A stretch of DNA of 64,000 nucleotides from JANQGG01 sp964642175 (GCA_964642175.1 CAZXOK010000001.1:310001-374000); one strand, 5' to 3'; counted from the first letter of the stretch, positions 9,201 to 17,975 are shown. The notes: generated by a model from the letters alone, not told the origin. Translations and numbers: made by a program.

Positions 9201-9701
9201 ATGGAAAAAAAGACAGTAAAGATCCTGTTTGTATGTTTTGGCAATATTTGTAGATCTCCCACAGCGGCGGGTGTCTTTAAGAAGATTGTTAAGGAAGAAG
9301 GTTTAGATGATCACATAGAAGTTGATTCAGCAGGAACATCCGGATACCATATTGGTGATAGTGCAGATCCAAGATCAATTGATGCTGCTACCAAACGAGG
9401 CATCGATATTACTGACCATCGTGGACGCAGGGTGGAAGAAGCAGATTTTGATAAATATCATTACATCATAGCCATGGATAATGAGAACTACAGTAACCTG
9501 GCTACTTTATGCACAGCCGGCAACTGGGGTAAGTTGAAAATGTTCCTGGATTACTCTAATGAATTCGAAGGTCGTGAAGTACCGGATCCTTATTATGGTG
9601 GTGAAACCGGATTTGAAGTTGTTTTAGATATGGTAGAATCGGCTTCCAAAGGTTTGATTAAAGAAATTAAAGACACTGTTTTAGTTTCAACCAACGCCTG
9701 A
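9201..9701 (+). CDS. Low-molecular-weight protein-tyrosine phosphatase
   Basis: The 166-residue protein starts with the P-loop CFGNICRS (Cys12, Arg18 of the C-x5-R motif). It ends its fold with the general acid Asp129 in VPDPYYGG. Both catalytic elements of the low-molecular-weight phosphatase family are therefore intact. Such enzymes dephosphorylate protein tyrosines or, in some bacteria, arginine phosphate. The substrate cannot be told from sequence. The fructosamine kinase gene begins 11 bases after its stop, so a shared mRNA is likely. In many bacteria these two families are neighbours, linked to repair of sugar-damaged proteins; that link is inference here. Confidence 0.93.
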   Translation: MEKKTVKILFVCFGNICRSPTAAGVFKKIVKEEGLDDHIEVDSAGTSGYHIGDSADPRSIDAATKRGIDITDHRGRRVEEADFDKYHYIIAMDNENYSNLATLCTAGNWGKLKMFLDYSNEFEGREVPDPYYGGETGFEVVLDMVESASKGLIKEIKDTVLVSTNA

Positions 9702-9712
9702 AAGAGGACTTT

Positions 9713-10591
9713 GTGTATAGAGATTCACCGATGAAGGATCATTTCATATCAGATATAATTGAAAAGGCCGTTGGAAAACGGCCTTTTAGCATTAAATCCC
9801 TAAGTGGCGGATGTGTTGGCCAGGTGATGAAACTTGAGTTTCAGGAAGAGTTACCGCTGGTGGCAAAATTATCAGAGAATAAGAATTCTGATCTGAGTAT
9901 TGAGGGCAAAATGCTCGATTACTTAAAAGCAAACAGCCATTTGCCAGTACCTGAGGTGATTTACAATACGGATGAGCTTTTGATCATGACTTATATTGAA
10001 GGCGGTGATCCGATAGACTACCCGGCTGCTCAGGAAGCAGCAAGATTACTTTCAGATTTGCATAGTATTCATGCTCCTAAGTACGGGTTTGAGTATCATA
10101 CCCTTATCGGCGGATTGCCTCAACCCAATCCCTATTACAACACCTGGATTGAATTTTTCAAAGAACAACGTTTGCTGTTTATGGCTAAAATGGCCAACAA
10201 AAATAAGCGTATATCGGATGACTTGTTAACCAGGATAGAGAAATTTGCAGGAAACGTTCATCAATTTATAAGCGAACCGTCTTCACCCAGCCTGATTCAT
10301 GGCGATGTATGGGGTGGCAATGTTCTTGTAAAAGACAGCCGCATTGCTGGCTTTATTGATCCGGCTATTTATTTTGGCCATCCTGAAATTGAGCTGGCTT
10401 TTACAACCTTATTTCACACCTTTGGCTCCGAGTTTTTTAATGCCTACGACGAAATTCATGGGATCGAGCCCGGGTTTTTCTCTGATCGGCGCGATATATA
10501 CAACCTATACCCTTTATTGGTGCATTGCCGGTTATTCGGAGGCCATTATCCCAACCAGGTAGAGCATACCCTTAAGAGATTTGGATACTAA
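9713..10591 (+). CDS. Fructosamine kinase family protein
   Basis: The 292 residues match the fructosamine-3-kinase/ketosamine kinase family, which phosphorylates sugars attached to protein amines so that they fall off. Visible features are the LSGGCVGQVMKLEF nucleotide loop, VAKL with its lysine, and the hinge DELLIMTYIEGG. The catalytic loop HGDVWGGNVLV and the metal-binding FIDPAIYFGHPEIELA follow. The GTG start at 9713 is preferred because AGAGGA lies five bases upstream. An ATG at 9731 is an alternative that loses six residues. It is likely co-transcribed with the upstream phosphatase. Confidence 0.92.
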   Translation: MYRDSPMKDHFISDIIEKAVGKRPFSIKSLSGGCVGQVMKLEFQEELPLVAKLSENKNSDLSIEGKMLDYLKANSHLPVPEVIYNTDELLIMTYIEGGDPIDYPAAQEAARLLSDLHSIHAPKYGFEYHTLIGGLPQPNPYYNTWIEFFKEQRLLFMAKMANKNKRISDDLLTRIEKFAGNVHQFISEPSSPSLIHGDVWGGNVLVKDSRIAGFIDPAIYFGHPEIELAFTTLFHTFGSEFFNAYDEIHGIEPGFFSDRRDIYNLYPLLVHCRLFGGHYPNQVEHTLKRFGY

Positions 10592-10607
10592 TTACAATCA
10601 AAAATAA

Positions 10608-11342
10608 ATGTCGCAACCGATTTATGGCCGTAATGCGGTTCTTGAGCTTGTAAGAACCAAACCCGAAGAGATTGAAAAAATATATTTCCAGTTCAATACA
10701 GATCATTTCAAACTCAAAGAAATTCTAATTACAGCCAAACGCCATAAAATTGCCATTGGTAAAGCCCGTAATACCAAGCTGGCCGAACTGGCTAAAACAG
10801 ATAAACATCAGGGCGTTTGCGCGCTTGTAAGTCCAACCCGGTATTATGAACTGGATGAGATTTTGAACAATAAACGCAGCAATCATTACTTATTTATTTT
10901 ACTGGATGGACTGGAAGATCCACATAATGTCGGAGCCATTGTAAGAACTGCCGAAGCAGCTGGTGCTGATGGGGTGGTGGTGGTCAGAAACCAGGGCGCA
11001 CCTATTAATGCTGTAGTAAGCAAAGCGTCTGCGGGTGCTGTTTCAAGGATGAAAATCTGCAAAGTGGCCAACTTAAGTCAAACCATAGAAACCCTCAAGA
11101 AACATAATATTTGGGTTTATGGCCTGGACATGCAAGGTCAGAGATCCTGTTTTGATATTGATTTCAAAGAGGATGTAGCCATAGTTGTGGGCTCTGAAGG
11201 GAAAGGCCTGCGCGATCTGGTAAGCAAACGCTGCGATGATATCATTAATATTCCTATTGTTGGGAAAGTGGAGTCTTTGAATGCCAGTGTTTCTGCCGGT
11301 GTGGTGCTTTACGAAATCGTACGTCAGCGAATGACCTCCTAA
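10608..11342 (+). CDS. rlmB: 23S rRNA (guanosine-2'-O)-methyltransferase RlmB
   Basis: This 244-residue SpoU-class methyltransferase has the short N-terminal RNA-binding domain beginning PIYGRNAVLELVR. The knotted catalytic domain follows, with motif 1 LDGLEDPHNVGAIVRTAEAAGADGVVV, motif 2 VGSEGKGLRDLV and motif 3 IPIVGKVESLNASVSAGVVLYE. It 2'-O-methylates a guanosine in the peptidyl-transferase region of 23S rRNA using S-adenosylmethionine. It could instead be a tRNA-modifying TrmH relative, but the N-terminal domain favours RlmB. It converges on the chemoreceptor gene with a 26-base gap. Confidence 0.93.
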   Translation: MSQPIYGRNAVLELVRTKPEEIEKIYFQFNTDHFKLKEILITAKRHKIAIGKARNTKLAELAKTDKHQGVCALVSPTRYYELDEILNNKRSNHYLFILLDGLEDPHNVGAIVRTAEAAGADGVVVVRNQGAPINAVVSKASAGAVSRMKICKVANLSQTIETLKKHNIWVYGLDMQGQRSCFDIDFKEDVAIVVGSEGKGLRDLVSKRCDDIINIPIVGKVESLNASVSAGVVLYEIVRQRMTS

Positions 11343-11368
11343 AATCTCAAATCCAAACTCAACAGCGA

Positions 11369-13336
11369 TTAGAGAACTTGCGGGCTTTCTGATACCCTGA
11401 AGCGTTTTATTATGTTTTGCAGCTGCTCGGCCTGTGATATGAGATCCTGTGTAAGCTGAGAAATTTCCTGTGAAGCTTCTTTATTTCTTAGAGCAGTATC
11501 CGACAAAGAAGAAATTGATTTATTGACCTTGTCACTGATCTGTTTTTGTGCTTCAACTTGTTCAACCACCTGACTGGTTCGAATATTCATATCCGATGTT
11601 TTCATGGTGATCTGCTGGCTGCTTCGCATTTGCGTATCAATCAAATTGGAGAGTCGGCTCATGATCAAGCTTGAACGCGAATAAAATGTAGTAATATGTT
11701 CCAGCGTTTTTTCAGCCGATTTGTAATTGTTTTTGCTGTCTCTGGCACTTTGTCCGGTTTCCACTACCGCATCCTGGACTTTGGTTGTGAGCTGGCGGAC
11801 GTTAAAGAGCATTTCCTTGATTTGCTGAGAGTCGCTTGTGGCAGCTTCAGCCAATGCCCGTATTTCATTAGCCACCACTTTAAACCCTTTACCGGCTTCA
11901 CCTGCAATGGCCGATTCAATGGAAGCATTTACGGCAAGAAGATTGGTTTGCTTAGCTGTTCGTGCAATTTTTTCAACTATGCTGGTAACATCGCGGGTTA
12001 CGCGGTCAAAATTGTGGATTTGCATCAAGAGCCCTTCAAGCTTATCCGAAATACTGGACATACTTAAATTGACCTGCTCAATTGAATAGCGTCCTTCCTG
12101 GACTTCATGAATCACCTGGCTGAAGACCTGATTAGCTTCCTGGATATTCCGGGCGGCTTCCTGAATAGTTCCGCTGAGATCTTCGATGGATGAACGTGTT
12201 TCACGAACGTTGATCGTAAGCCCCTGCATATCCTCAACGATCTGATTTGCCGTATTATTCATTTTAGCCATAATCTGAATAATTTCCCGGACGGTCAGGG
12301 ATTGGTTTTCAGCATTTTTTAAGACCCTTGTGGCTGTATCACTGATCTCAAGCGAGACCTGGTTGAGGTGAAGGGTTAGATCTGTGATGTCACGAACTGA
12401 TTCTTTCACCGAATCCACCATGATATTTACAGAATCCACTAAATCACCAATTTCGTCATCGGGTTCATATGTGATCTTTTGGGTCAGATCACCCTGGGAG
12501 ACATTTTTGGCAGAGCTAACGATTTTCTTAATTGGCTCACCAACAATTATTTTCAGGGTAAAAATTACAACAACCAGTATCAAGACTGTAATAAACAACC
12601 CAAGAAACAGAGGCAGAAAAAAGCCGCTCCACATTTCCTCTTCAACAAAGGCTTGGTTGATATATATGGTAATGGCACCCATAAAATCCCCTTCAGAATA
12701 ACCAAATCCACTGGAATAAGAGGAGAGAATATAATCAGGTGCATCTTTACGTTCGCCATGGCAGGTTAAACATGCCTTTTTTGCAAAAATCGGGTAGACA
12801 TAGGAATACACTTCATTGTTGGATGTTTCTACCTTGTCCCAGTATGCGAAGTTGGCTGGTTTAATGCGTTTAAACTCATTTTTACGCTCCAAACGCATTT
12901 CTGCGAACAATTTTTCAAAATCTCTCAAGATCAATTCTTCAGTAGAACCGGGCTTATTAATAGGATTTCTGAAATTTGGCGAGGTGAGTTTTACATCAAT
13001 GGGTTTGTCACCAATTTTAAAACCCGGAGCCTTGAAATTGGCTTCCTGTGCCGAATCGGGTAGCGTTCTTAAACTAAACCCATGAATTAAATTCATGAGG
13101 TTTTTATCTGCTTTGCCATAGGATTCAGACGAGGAGGCATAGTAGCTTGAGTTGATATTGGCATTAAACTCAATGCGTTCGGCAAGATTCTGGGCTTGTT
13201 TCTTGAAGTAGTGCTTACTTTGAGCAGATTGGCTGAAAAAGTAAATCGAAGACATCAGGAATAGAACGAGCGAAAGAACGACGCCTATAACAATAATAAT
13301 CTTAGTTTCTAACTTACTGGTGACTAGATTGGTCAT
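11369..13336 (-). CDS. Methyl-accepting chemotaxis protein with heme c-binding Tll0287-like sensor domain
   Basis: This 655-residue receptor has a first membrane helix at about 10-33 and a periplasmic domain of about 200 residues. That domain has a single c-type heme motif, Cys189-Leu-Thr-Cys192-His193 in ACLTCHGERK, followed by GFGYSEGDFMGAITIYI, typical of DUF3365/Tll0287-like sensors. A second helix lies at about 238-262, then a HAMP linker and a long signalling hairpin with the tip EIRALAEAATSDSQQI. The heme suggests sensing of redox state, oxygen, NO or CO. The signal should pass to CheW and a CheA kinase, but no CheA is encoded nearby. It is the last gene of the cluster, separated from the previous one by a strong terminator. 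Confidence 0.93.
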   Translation of the reverse strand: MTNLVTSKLETKIIIVIGVVLSLVLFLMSSIYFFSQSAQSKHYFKKQAQNLAERIEFNANINSSYYASSSESYGKADKNLMNLIHGFSLRTLPDSAQEANFKAPGFKIGDKPIDVKLTSPNFRNPINKPGSTEELILRDFEKLFAEMRLERKNEFKRIKPANFAYWDKVETSNNEVYSYVYPIFAKKACLTCHGERKDAPDYILSSYSSGFGYSEGDFMGAITIYINQAFVEEEMWSGFFLPLFLGLFITVLILVVVIFTLKIIVGEPIKKIVSSAKNVSQGDLTQKITYEPDDEIGDLVDSVNIMVDSVKESVRDITDLTLHLNQVSLEISDTATRVLKNAENQSLTVREIIQIMAKMNNTANQIVEDMQGLTINVRETRSSIEDLSGTIQEAARNIQEANQVFSQVIHEVQEGRYSIEQVNLSMSSISDKLEGLLMQIHNFDRVTRDVTSIVEKIARTAKQTNLLAVNASIESAIAGEAGKGFKVVANEIRALAEAATSDSQQIKEMLFNVRQLTTKVQDAVVETGQSARDSKNNYKSAEKTLEHITTFYSRSSLIMSRLSNLIDTQMRSSQQITMKTSDMNIRTSQVVEQVEAQKQISDKVNKSISSLSDTALRNKEASQEISQLTQDLISQAEQLQNIIKRFRVSESPQVL

Positions 13337-13356
13337 TAGAAATGAAATTTAAACCC

Positions 13357-13392
13357 AAAACAAAAACCGCCGGATCTTAAAACTCCGGCGGT
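13357..13392 (-). terminator. Intrinsic terminator inside the chemosensory cluster
   Basis: Read on the minus strand, a perfect 9-bp stem (ACCGCCGGA with TCCGGCGGT) with a 9-base loop is followed by TTTTTGTTTT. It sits just after the 626-residue protein gene and 20 bases before the chemoreceptor start. The receptor must therefore be made by read-through or from its own promoter. Confidence 0.88.
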
Positions 13393-13406
13393 ATGTGCAT
13401 GTTCGT

Positions 13407-15287
13407 TTAGCTACGTGTTAAAACTACCTGAGATTCAAATTTGTAACCCATGGATCCCATGGCTTTAACCAGATGTTCTACATCGAGATCCACCTTAGTT
13501 GTTGCCGCACCCAGATCTTTATTGGATAATCCGATTTCAATGTTGAATTGCTCAACAACAGAGCGGCATAAACTTTCAAACATTTCTTCGGCTTCGGGAC
13601 TGCTTTCCAGTGTTAGACCACCTACGCTCATATCATCTGGAACAACACAGTAGCGGAAGTTAAAATCGATGTAATTGATTATGTTAGGATTTTGCACGCC
13701 CCTTACATCTGTGGATTTATAACGGGACTGATAATCATCCAGAATGGCATTCGGATAATGACTTAAGGTATATTGGTAAAGATCAATAAAAGCCTTGAGA
13801 TATTCCATTCTGAGAGTAGATGTTTTATAAAGTACATCTTTGCTCATCATATCCAGTTGTTTTTGCCACATTGTCCACATGTCCAGAAATTTTCTGAATC
13901 GCATGGAGGCCATACGTTTTCTGGCTGCGGGGTCTGTTTCATTCATTTCTTTTGGATCGGGTTGATCCAATTTGTTACGCAACTGGTTTATGTCTGAAGC
14001 AATACGGCGTTCAATAAAACTTTCGGCGTAATCAGAATTTTTTTGTTTAAGCTTTGTCAGAAAATCCAGACCTTCTTCTTTGATCAGTGGTAACGGAATT
14101 TGGATATACCGACAGGCTTCATCCAAACGGTTGGTTTCTACATAAAAGTTTGCCAATGCAATCTGATAGGGGTAGTAAGTCAGATCGGAAGCAAAGGTCA
14201 TCAACAAATAAAATTCTTTCTTGAGGGCATCGGATTCATTAACCGAGCGATCTTTCCAATACAGACTTTTTTGTGCTTTATCTTCCGGAGAAGGCACGTT
14301 GATTTTTTTGAAAAAGCCTGCTTTAATATAAGCCTGCCCACCAGCACGCTCACGCTCAATCATCTTTTCGATCACACTTTTCATTTCAGCGCGTACTTTT
14401 TTCTGCCCGGCGATTGGTTCCTGATCCAATGCAGCATAAAGGTGCATAATCGCCAGTAACTGGTTTTCAACCCTCTGATCTCCCTTTGTGGTTTTCATTT
14501 TGCCCAGATAATCATAGGCGATCATATAGTTGGATTGGAAAATCACATCATCCTGGCGTTTTACAATGGCATCTGAGCGACGGCCTACACCTTGTTTAAA
14601 CCGGATATTCAAGGCTAAAGCAACGGTTAAAGCTTTGAAATACTCTTTGTTTCTGAAGTATTTCTCGACTTCAAACATTTTGGCTTCTTCATCGAGGCCT
14701 TTTTCAAGTTCATCATCAATTTTTAAGACGATTTTATCTCCATCAATGCGAAGGATGAAATCATCCTGCTCGGTTGAAAGTCCTGAGGATTCACTGTCTT
14801 GGCTGATAATATCTCCAAGCATTCCTTCAAGATCGAGGCCAAGTAAATTATCACCTTCATCGGAACTATCGAATATGTTTCCTTGGGTTTCTTGAGAAGC
14901 AACAGGCTCTGGTTCTGGCTGAACCACGGGTTCTTGAGGAGTGCTGGCAACTTGCTGCTGAGGTTCCTCTGGTGCAGCAGGTTCGGTTGGAGCAGCAGGT
15001 TCCGGCTGAACATCTGGTTGATCAGGGGCAACAATAATATCATTTAAAATGCTTGAAAACTCCGACAACCGGCTATCCTGAATAACAGAGGTGGATTTGA
15101 TATAAGAACTGAGTTGTTTTAGTTCTGTATCCAGACTTTGAAGGATGATATTATCCGGATTTTTTTTATAAGCTTTTTGAATTTTACTGGCATGAGTGAT
15201 CATTTTCGATATCAAATCAGCTCGAAGTGCTACAATTTCGTCAGCACTATTTGGTGTGGCCGGTGTTTGTTGAGAAAGTGTTGCCAT
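13407..15287 (-). CDS. Unknown 626-residue protein of the chemosensory cluster
   Basis: No family is recognised. The N-terminal 15-85 segment is helical and shaped like a histidine phosphotransfer domain, but the phospho-accepting histidine motif is absent. Residues 87-140 form a Pro/Glu/Ala/Gln-rich linker. An acidic stretch follows (about 150-195, LLGLDLEGMLGDII). From about 205 onward the protein is rich in amphipathic helices with TPR-like pairs, for example IALANFYVETNRLDEACRYI. There is no signal peptide or membrane helix, so it should be cytoplasmic. It lies between cheW and the receptor gene, the interval beside the place where cheA occurs in comparable cyanobacterial clusters. A scaffold or output role in the chemosensory system is inferred from position only. 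Confidence 0.8.
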   Translation of the reverse strand: MATLSQQTPATPNSADEIVALRADLISKMITHASKIQKAYKKNPDNIILQSLDTELKQLSSYIKSTSVIQDSRLSEFSSILNDIIVAPDQPDVQPEPAAPTEPAAPEEPQQQVASTPQEPVVQPEPEPVASQETQGNIFDSSDEGDNLLGLDLEGMLGDIISQDSESSGLSTEQDDFILRIDGDKIVLKIDDELEKGLDEEAKMFEVEKYFRNKEYFKALTVALALNIRFKQGVGRRSDAIVKRQDDVIFQSNYMIAYDYLGKMKTTKGDQRVENQLLAIMHLYAALDQEPIAGQKKVRAEMKSVIEKMIERERAGGQAYIKAGFFKKINVPSPEDKAQKSLYWKDRSVNESDALKKEFYLLMTFASDLTYYPYQIALANFYVETNRLDEACRYIQIPLPLIKEEGLDFLTKLKQKNSDYAESFIERRIASDINQLRNKLDQPDPKEMNETDPAARKRMASMRFRKFLDMWTMWQKQLDMMSKDVLYKTSTLRMEYLKAFIDLYQYTLSHYPNAILDDYQSRYKSTDVRGVQNPNIINYIDFNFRYCVVPDDMSVGGLTLESSPEAEEMFESLCRSVVEQFNIEIGLSNKDLGAATTKVDLDVEHLVKAMGSMGYKFESQVVLTRS

Positions 15288-15326
15288 GGAAATTATTGTT
15301 TATGTGTTGCTTGATAAACAGTTAAG

Positions 15327-15357
15327 ACCCGGTTCCTTTAAACTACTGGAACTGGGT
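15327..15357 (-). other. Hairpin at the cheW stop codon
   Basis: A 10-bp inverted repeat with one mismatch (ACCCAGTTCC with GGAACCGGGT on the minus strand) surrounds an 11-base loop that includes the cheW stop codon. There is no T-run, so it is more likely an mRNA processing or stability element between cheW and the next gene than a terminator. Confidence 0.45.
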
Positions 15358-16020
15358 TAATTCTTTGAGATTCAAGAGTTTTTTTGTGTCGATAAGCACA
15401 ACTTCATTTTCACTTAATTCTTCACCGGAGCGAACAAAAAGACCTTCGGCACAAAAAACGATACGTCCTAATTCACTGTCTTCGCTGCTAACCTTGATCA
15501 CTTCATTTGCCGCCACACGAAGCACATCTAATACCGAATCAACAACAAAGCCAACCGAGTATATAGTGCTTTTAAGAATTGCAATTTTCTCAGTTGTTTT
15601 CTGGCGCCTTAATATGGTGCTTGCAGGTGATTTTTTTTTAAATCCAAGTATCGCATGTAAATCCACCACCGATGTAATTTCTCCCCTGACATTACAGATA
15701 CCATTGATATAAGGAGGCAGTCCGGGAACCGGGATGATTTTTTGCATATCGATAATACCTTCAACATCTTTGACCCGAAACGCAACTTCCCGGTCGCCTA
15801 AAAGAACAGCAATGTATTGTTCCTTGTATTCGTCTTCCTGCTCTCCTTTTTCACCAGGCGTACCTTCTACAAATTCGATCTGCTCTTTTACCTGGCTGGG
15901 TATTTTCTTTAACTCTTCAACTTTTATATCACCAGGTAATTTCCAAACAAAAGGATTTTTAATCGTTGAATCCTTTTCTTGCCCTTCCTGCTCTTGCTGT
16001 TCATTTTGCAAATCAGCCAT
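15343..16020 (-). CDS. cheW: CheW-like chemotaxis adaptor
   Basis: The 225-residue protein has an acidic, Gln/Glu-rich N-terminal extension of about 65 residues and a CheW domain. The domain carries YIAVLLGDREVAFRVKDVEGI, the PVPGLPPYINGICNVRGEI core and VVDLHAILGF. CheW links receptors to the CheA kinase in arrays. The extension is longer than in a minimal CheW. It is followed by a hairpin and the 626-residue gene, and preceded by the CheY-like regulator after 22 bases, so these genes are one transcription unit. Confidence 0.93.
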   Translation of the reverse strand: MADLQNEQQEQEGQEKDSTIKNPFVWKLPGDIKVEELKKIPSQVKEQIEFVEGTPGEKGEQEDEYKEQYIAVLLGDREVAFRVKDVEGIIDMQKIIPVPGLPPYINGICNVRGEITSVVDLHAILGFKKKSPASTILRRQKTTEKIAILKSTIYSVGFVVDSVLDVLRVAANEVIKVSSEDSELGRIVFCAEGLFVRSGEELSENEVVLIDTKKLLNLKELTQFQ

Positions 16021-16042
16021 TATTAACTGTATCGTGATGTTA

Positions 16043-16411
16043 TTATGGCATGCTTATAGCCTTATTGACGGTATCAACCAAATCCTTATCGTTAAATGGC
16101 TTGGTTAAATAGGCAATAGCACCTTGCCTGAGACCCCAAAATTTATCACTGTCCTGGTTTTTAGAAGTGATCATAATGATCGGGATTTTCTCGGTTTCAG
16201 GTGTTTTTTTGAGGTTACGGCATACCTGGAACCCGTCTTTTTTAGGCATCACCACATCAAGAACAATCAGGTCAGGTTTTTCATCTTTTGCCTTTTGCTC
16301 ACCTTCTTCACCATCATTTGCCTCTGTAATGCTATAGCCAAGTGATCCCATGACTTTTGCAATTATTGCCCGTTCAACTGCACTATCATCAATAATTAAT
16401 ACCCTTGGCAT
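16043..16411 (-). CDS. CheY/PilH-like single-domain response regulator
   Basis: This is a stand-alone receiver domain of 122 residues. The acidic pocket Asp8-Asp9, the phospho-acceptor Asp52 in VLDVVMPKKDG, Thr82 and Lys104 in YLTKPF are all present, so it should accept phosphate normally. Stand-alone receivers of this type act as outputs or phosphate sinks in type IV pilus (PilH) and taxis systems. It lies between the PatA-like regulator and cheW with short spacers (40 and 22 bases). Confidence 0.93.
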   Translation of the reverse strand: MPRVLIIDDSAVERAIIAKVMGSLGYSITEANDGEEGEQKAKDEKPDLIVLDVVMPKKDGFQVCRNLKKTPETEKIPIIMITSKNQDSDKFWGLRQGAIAYLTKPFNDKDLVDTVNKAISMP

Positions 16412-16451
16412 GGAGTAAATATTTTAGTTTTAGAATAAACTTGAGCGATTT

Positions 16452-17552
16452 TTACTTTTTTAAATAATTATGAACCACTTCTACCAACTGGCCATCTTTA
16501 AATGGCTTGGTAATATAATCATTGGCACCGGCATGTATTCCAAGATTCTTATCAATTTCAGCATCCTTTGCCGATAGCATGATTATAGGGATATTTTTCA
16601 GGGCTTCAAAATCGGAGCGCAATGTCTTACAAACTTTTAATCCGGTGGTATCCGGAAGCATAACATCAAGCAGAATTAAGTCGGGATTTTGTTCCTGGGC
16701 CAGTTTTACAGCAGCCTCACCAGTGGCCGCACTAATTAAACTGTAACCAGTTTCAGACAAGGCCATTTCAATAGATTTGCGGATAACGGCACTATCATCA
16801 ACGATCAAGATCTTTTTACGGGTATCATCTTCGGATTTGGGAATTTCAACCCACTTTTCCTCGATGAAAAAAGCAATGGCTTTTAAGACCTGAACTTCAT
16901 CCATTTTCAATTTCATCACGATGGTTTTGATATCTGTTTTACCATCGAGGGCAAGAAACACTTTCCATTCATCCAGTTTGAGGGCTATCTCCTTTAGGTT
17001 ATCATCACCTCGTTTGGTGCGTTTTGGGACAACACTTGTGTTTGGAATGGTTTCACGAACGAGTTTCAGTTCATCAACTTTTACAGCCGCATTCATTAAA
17101 ATATTTTGAACATCCACACCATTGCTGAGAGCCTGCACGCGAAGAGGTGCATCAGGATCGAAAGAAACCTTGGCATTTTTTTCCTGGAGCAGAGATGTGA
17201 TGACCCGTTCAATCTGGATACGAATGGCACGAACCAGACGCGGGGCATCAACTTTTTTCATTGCTGCCAGGATCTGTTCAATGCGTTTACCCTTTAGATT
17301 GGTTTTCTGTAAACGAATAGCTCCATCCAGATCAGCCCGATTGATATAATTTTCTTCAAGAAGGATGGCACCAAGGTCTTCACTGCCGGTATCAACAGCA
17401 ATCACCATACCATTTCTGAAATAGACCACCTGTTTTTGTTCACCATACTCTGTTGCTGATTGAACAATCATTGCGCCGGTTTTGCGCATGGTCCTGATCA
17501 ATTGCAACATTTCGGTAATAGACCAACCTTTTATGCTTCCAGTAAATGCCAT
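16452..17552 (-). CDS. PatA-like response regulator (DUF4388 plus receiver)
   Basis: The 366 residues start with a DUF4388 domain (SIKGWSITEMLQLIRTMRKTGAMIV, then YFRNGMVIAVDTG), as in cyanobacterial PatA/PixG proteins. A middle region of about 120 residues contains a winged-helix-like stretch at about 190-235. The C-terminal receiver is at about 245-366, with ILIVDDSAVIRKS, phospho-acceptor Asp in LLDVMLPDTTG and YITKPFKDG. It is the first gene of the minus-strand chemosensory cluster. In cyanobacteria such genes begin pilus-motility operons in the order PatA-type, CheY, CheW, MCP, CheA. The order here matches apart from the missing cheA. A role in surface motility is inference. Confidence 0.9.
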   Translation of the reverse strand: MAFTGSIKGWSITEMLQLIRTMRKTGAMIVQSATEYGEQKQVVYFRNGMVIAVDTGSEDLGAILLEENYINRADLDGAIRLQKTNLKGKRIEQILAAMKKVDAPRLVRAIRIQIERVITSLLQEKNAKVSFDPDAPLRVQALSNGVDVQNILMNAAVKVDELKLVRETIPNTSVVPKRTKRGDDNLKEIALKLDEWKVFLALDGKTDIKTIVMKLKMDEVQVLKAIAFFIEEKWVEIPKSEDDTRKKILIVDDSAVIRKSIEMALSETGYSLISAATGEAAVKLAQEQNPDLILLDVMLPDTTGLKVCKTLRSDFEALKNIPIIMLSAKDAEIDKNLGIHAGANDYITKPFKDGQLVEVVHNYLKK

Positions 17553-17690
17553 GGATTAGTAAAACATGTTTTTGATTAAGAGGAACTATTGCGGTTTATA
17601 TCATATCCACAATCATAAAAATTTGAGCGGCTATGCTTTGAATATAACAAAACCATAGTAATTTAAAACGGCTGTGGGCTTCGGAAGGCT

Positions 17691-17724
17691 ATAAAAAAAG
17701 GAGATACCTCAAAGATATCTCCTT
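17691..17724 (-). terminator. Intrinsic terminator of the small lipoprotein gene
   Basis: On the minus strand a 9-bp stem (AAGGAGATA with TATCTCCTT) around a 9-base loop is followed by a run of seven Ts. It lies about 45 bases after the stop of the small lipoprotein gene. Confidence 0.85.
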
Positions 17725-17768
17725 GTAGAATAAACTTAAAACTTTGAAAGCTCTAAAACTTAGAGAGC

Positions 17769-17975
17769 TTACTTTTCTTCAGCTGGAGCTTCTTCGGCAG
17801 CAGTGGTATCAGCCATTGCAGCTGAGGTATCCTCTTTAGCTTCCATAGCAGCTTCTTCTTTCGTTGGAGCAGCTTCTTCTTTCATTGGAGCAGCTTCTTT
17901 TTTGTCAGCTTCTTTGCTTGGTCCGCATGCTACAGCAGTAAGCGCAATGAAAAGGGCAAGAATTAATTTTTTCAT
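17769..17975 (-). CDS. Small alanine/glutamate-rich lipoprotein
   Basis: This 68-residue protein has a type II signal peptide with lipobox LTAVAC (Cys17), then a low-complexity tail rich in Ala, Glu and Lys with repeated KEEAAP units. It should be a lipid-anchored surface or periplasmic peptide. Nothing points to an enzyme. It has its own terminator and a long upstream region, suggesting a strongly and separately expressed gene. The repeat tail makes distant homology unreliable. Confidence 0.75.
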   Translation of the reverse strand: MKKLILALFIALTAVACGPSKEADKKEAAPMKEEAAPTKEEAAMEAKEDTSAAMADTTAAEEAPAEEK

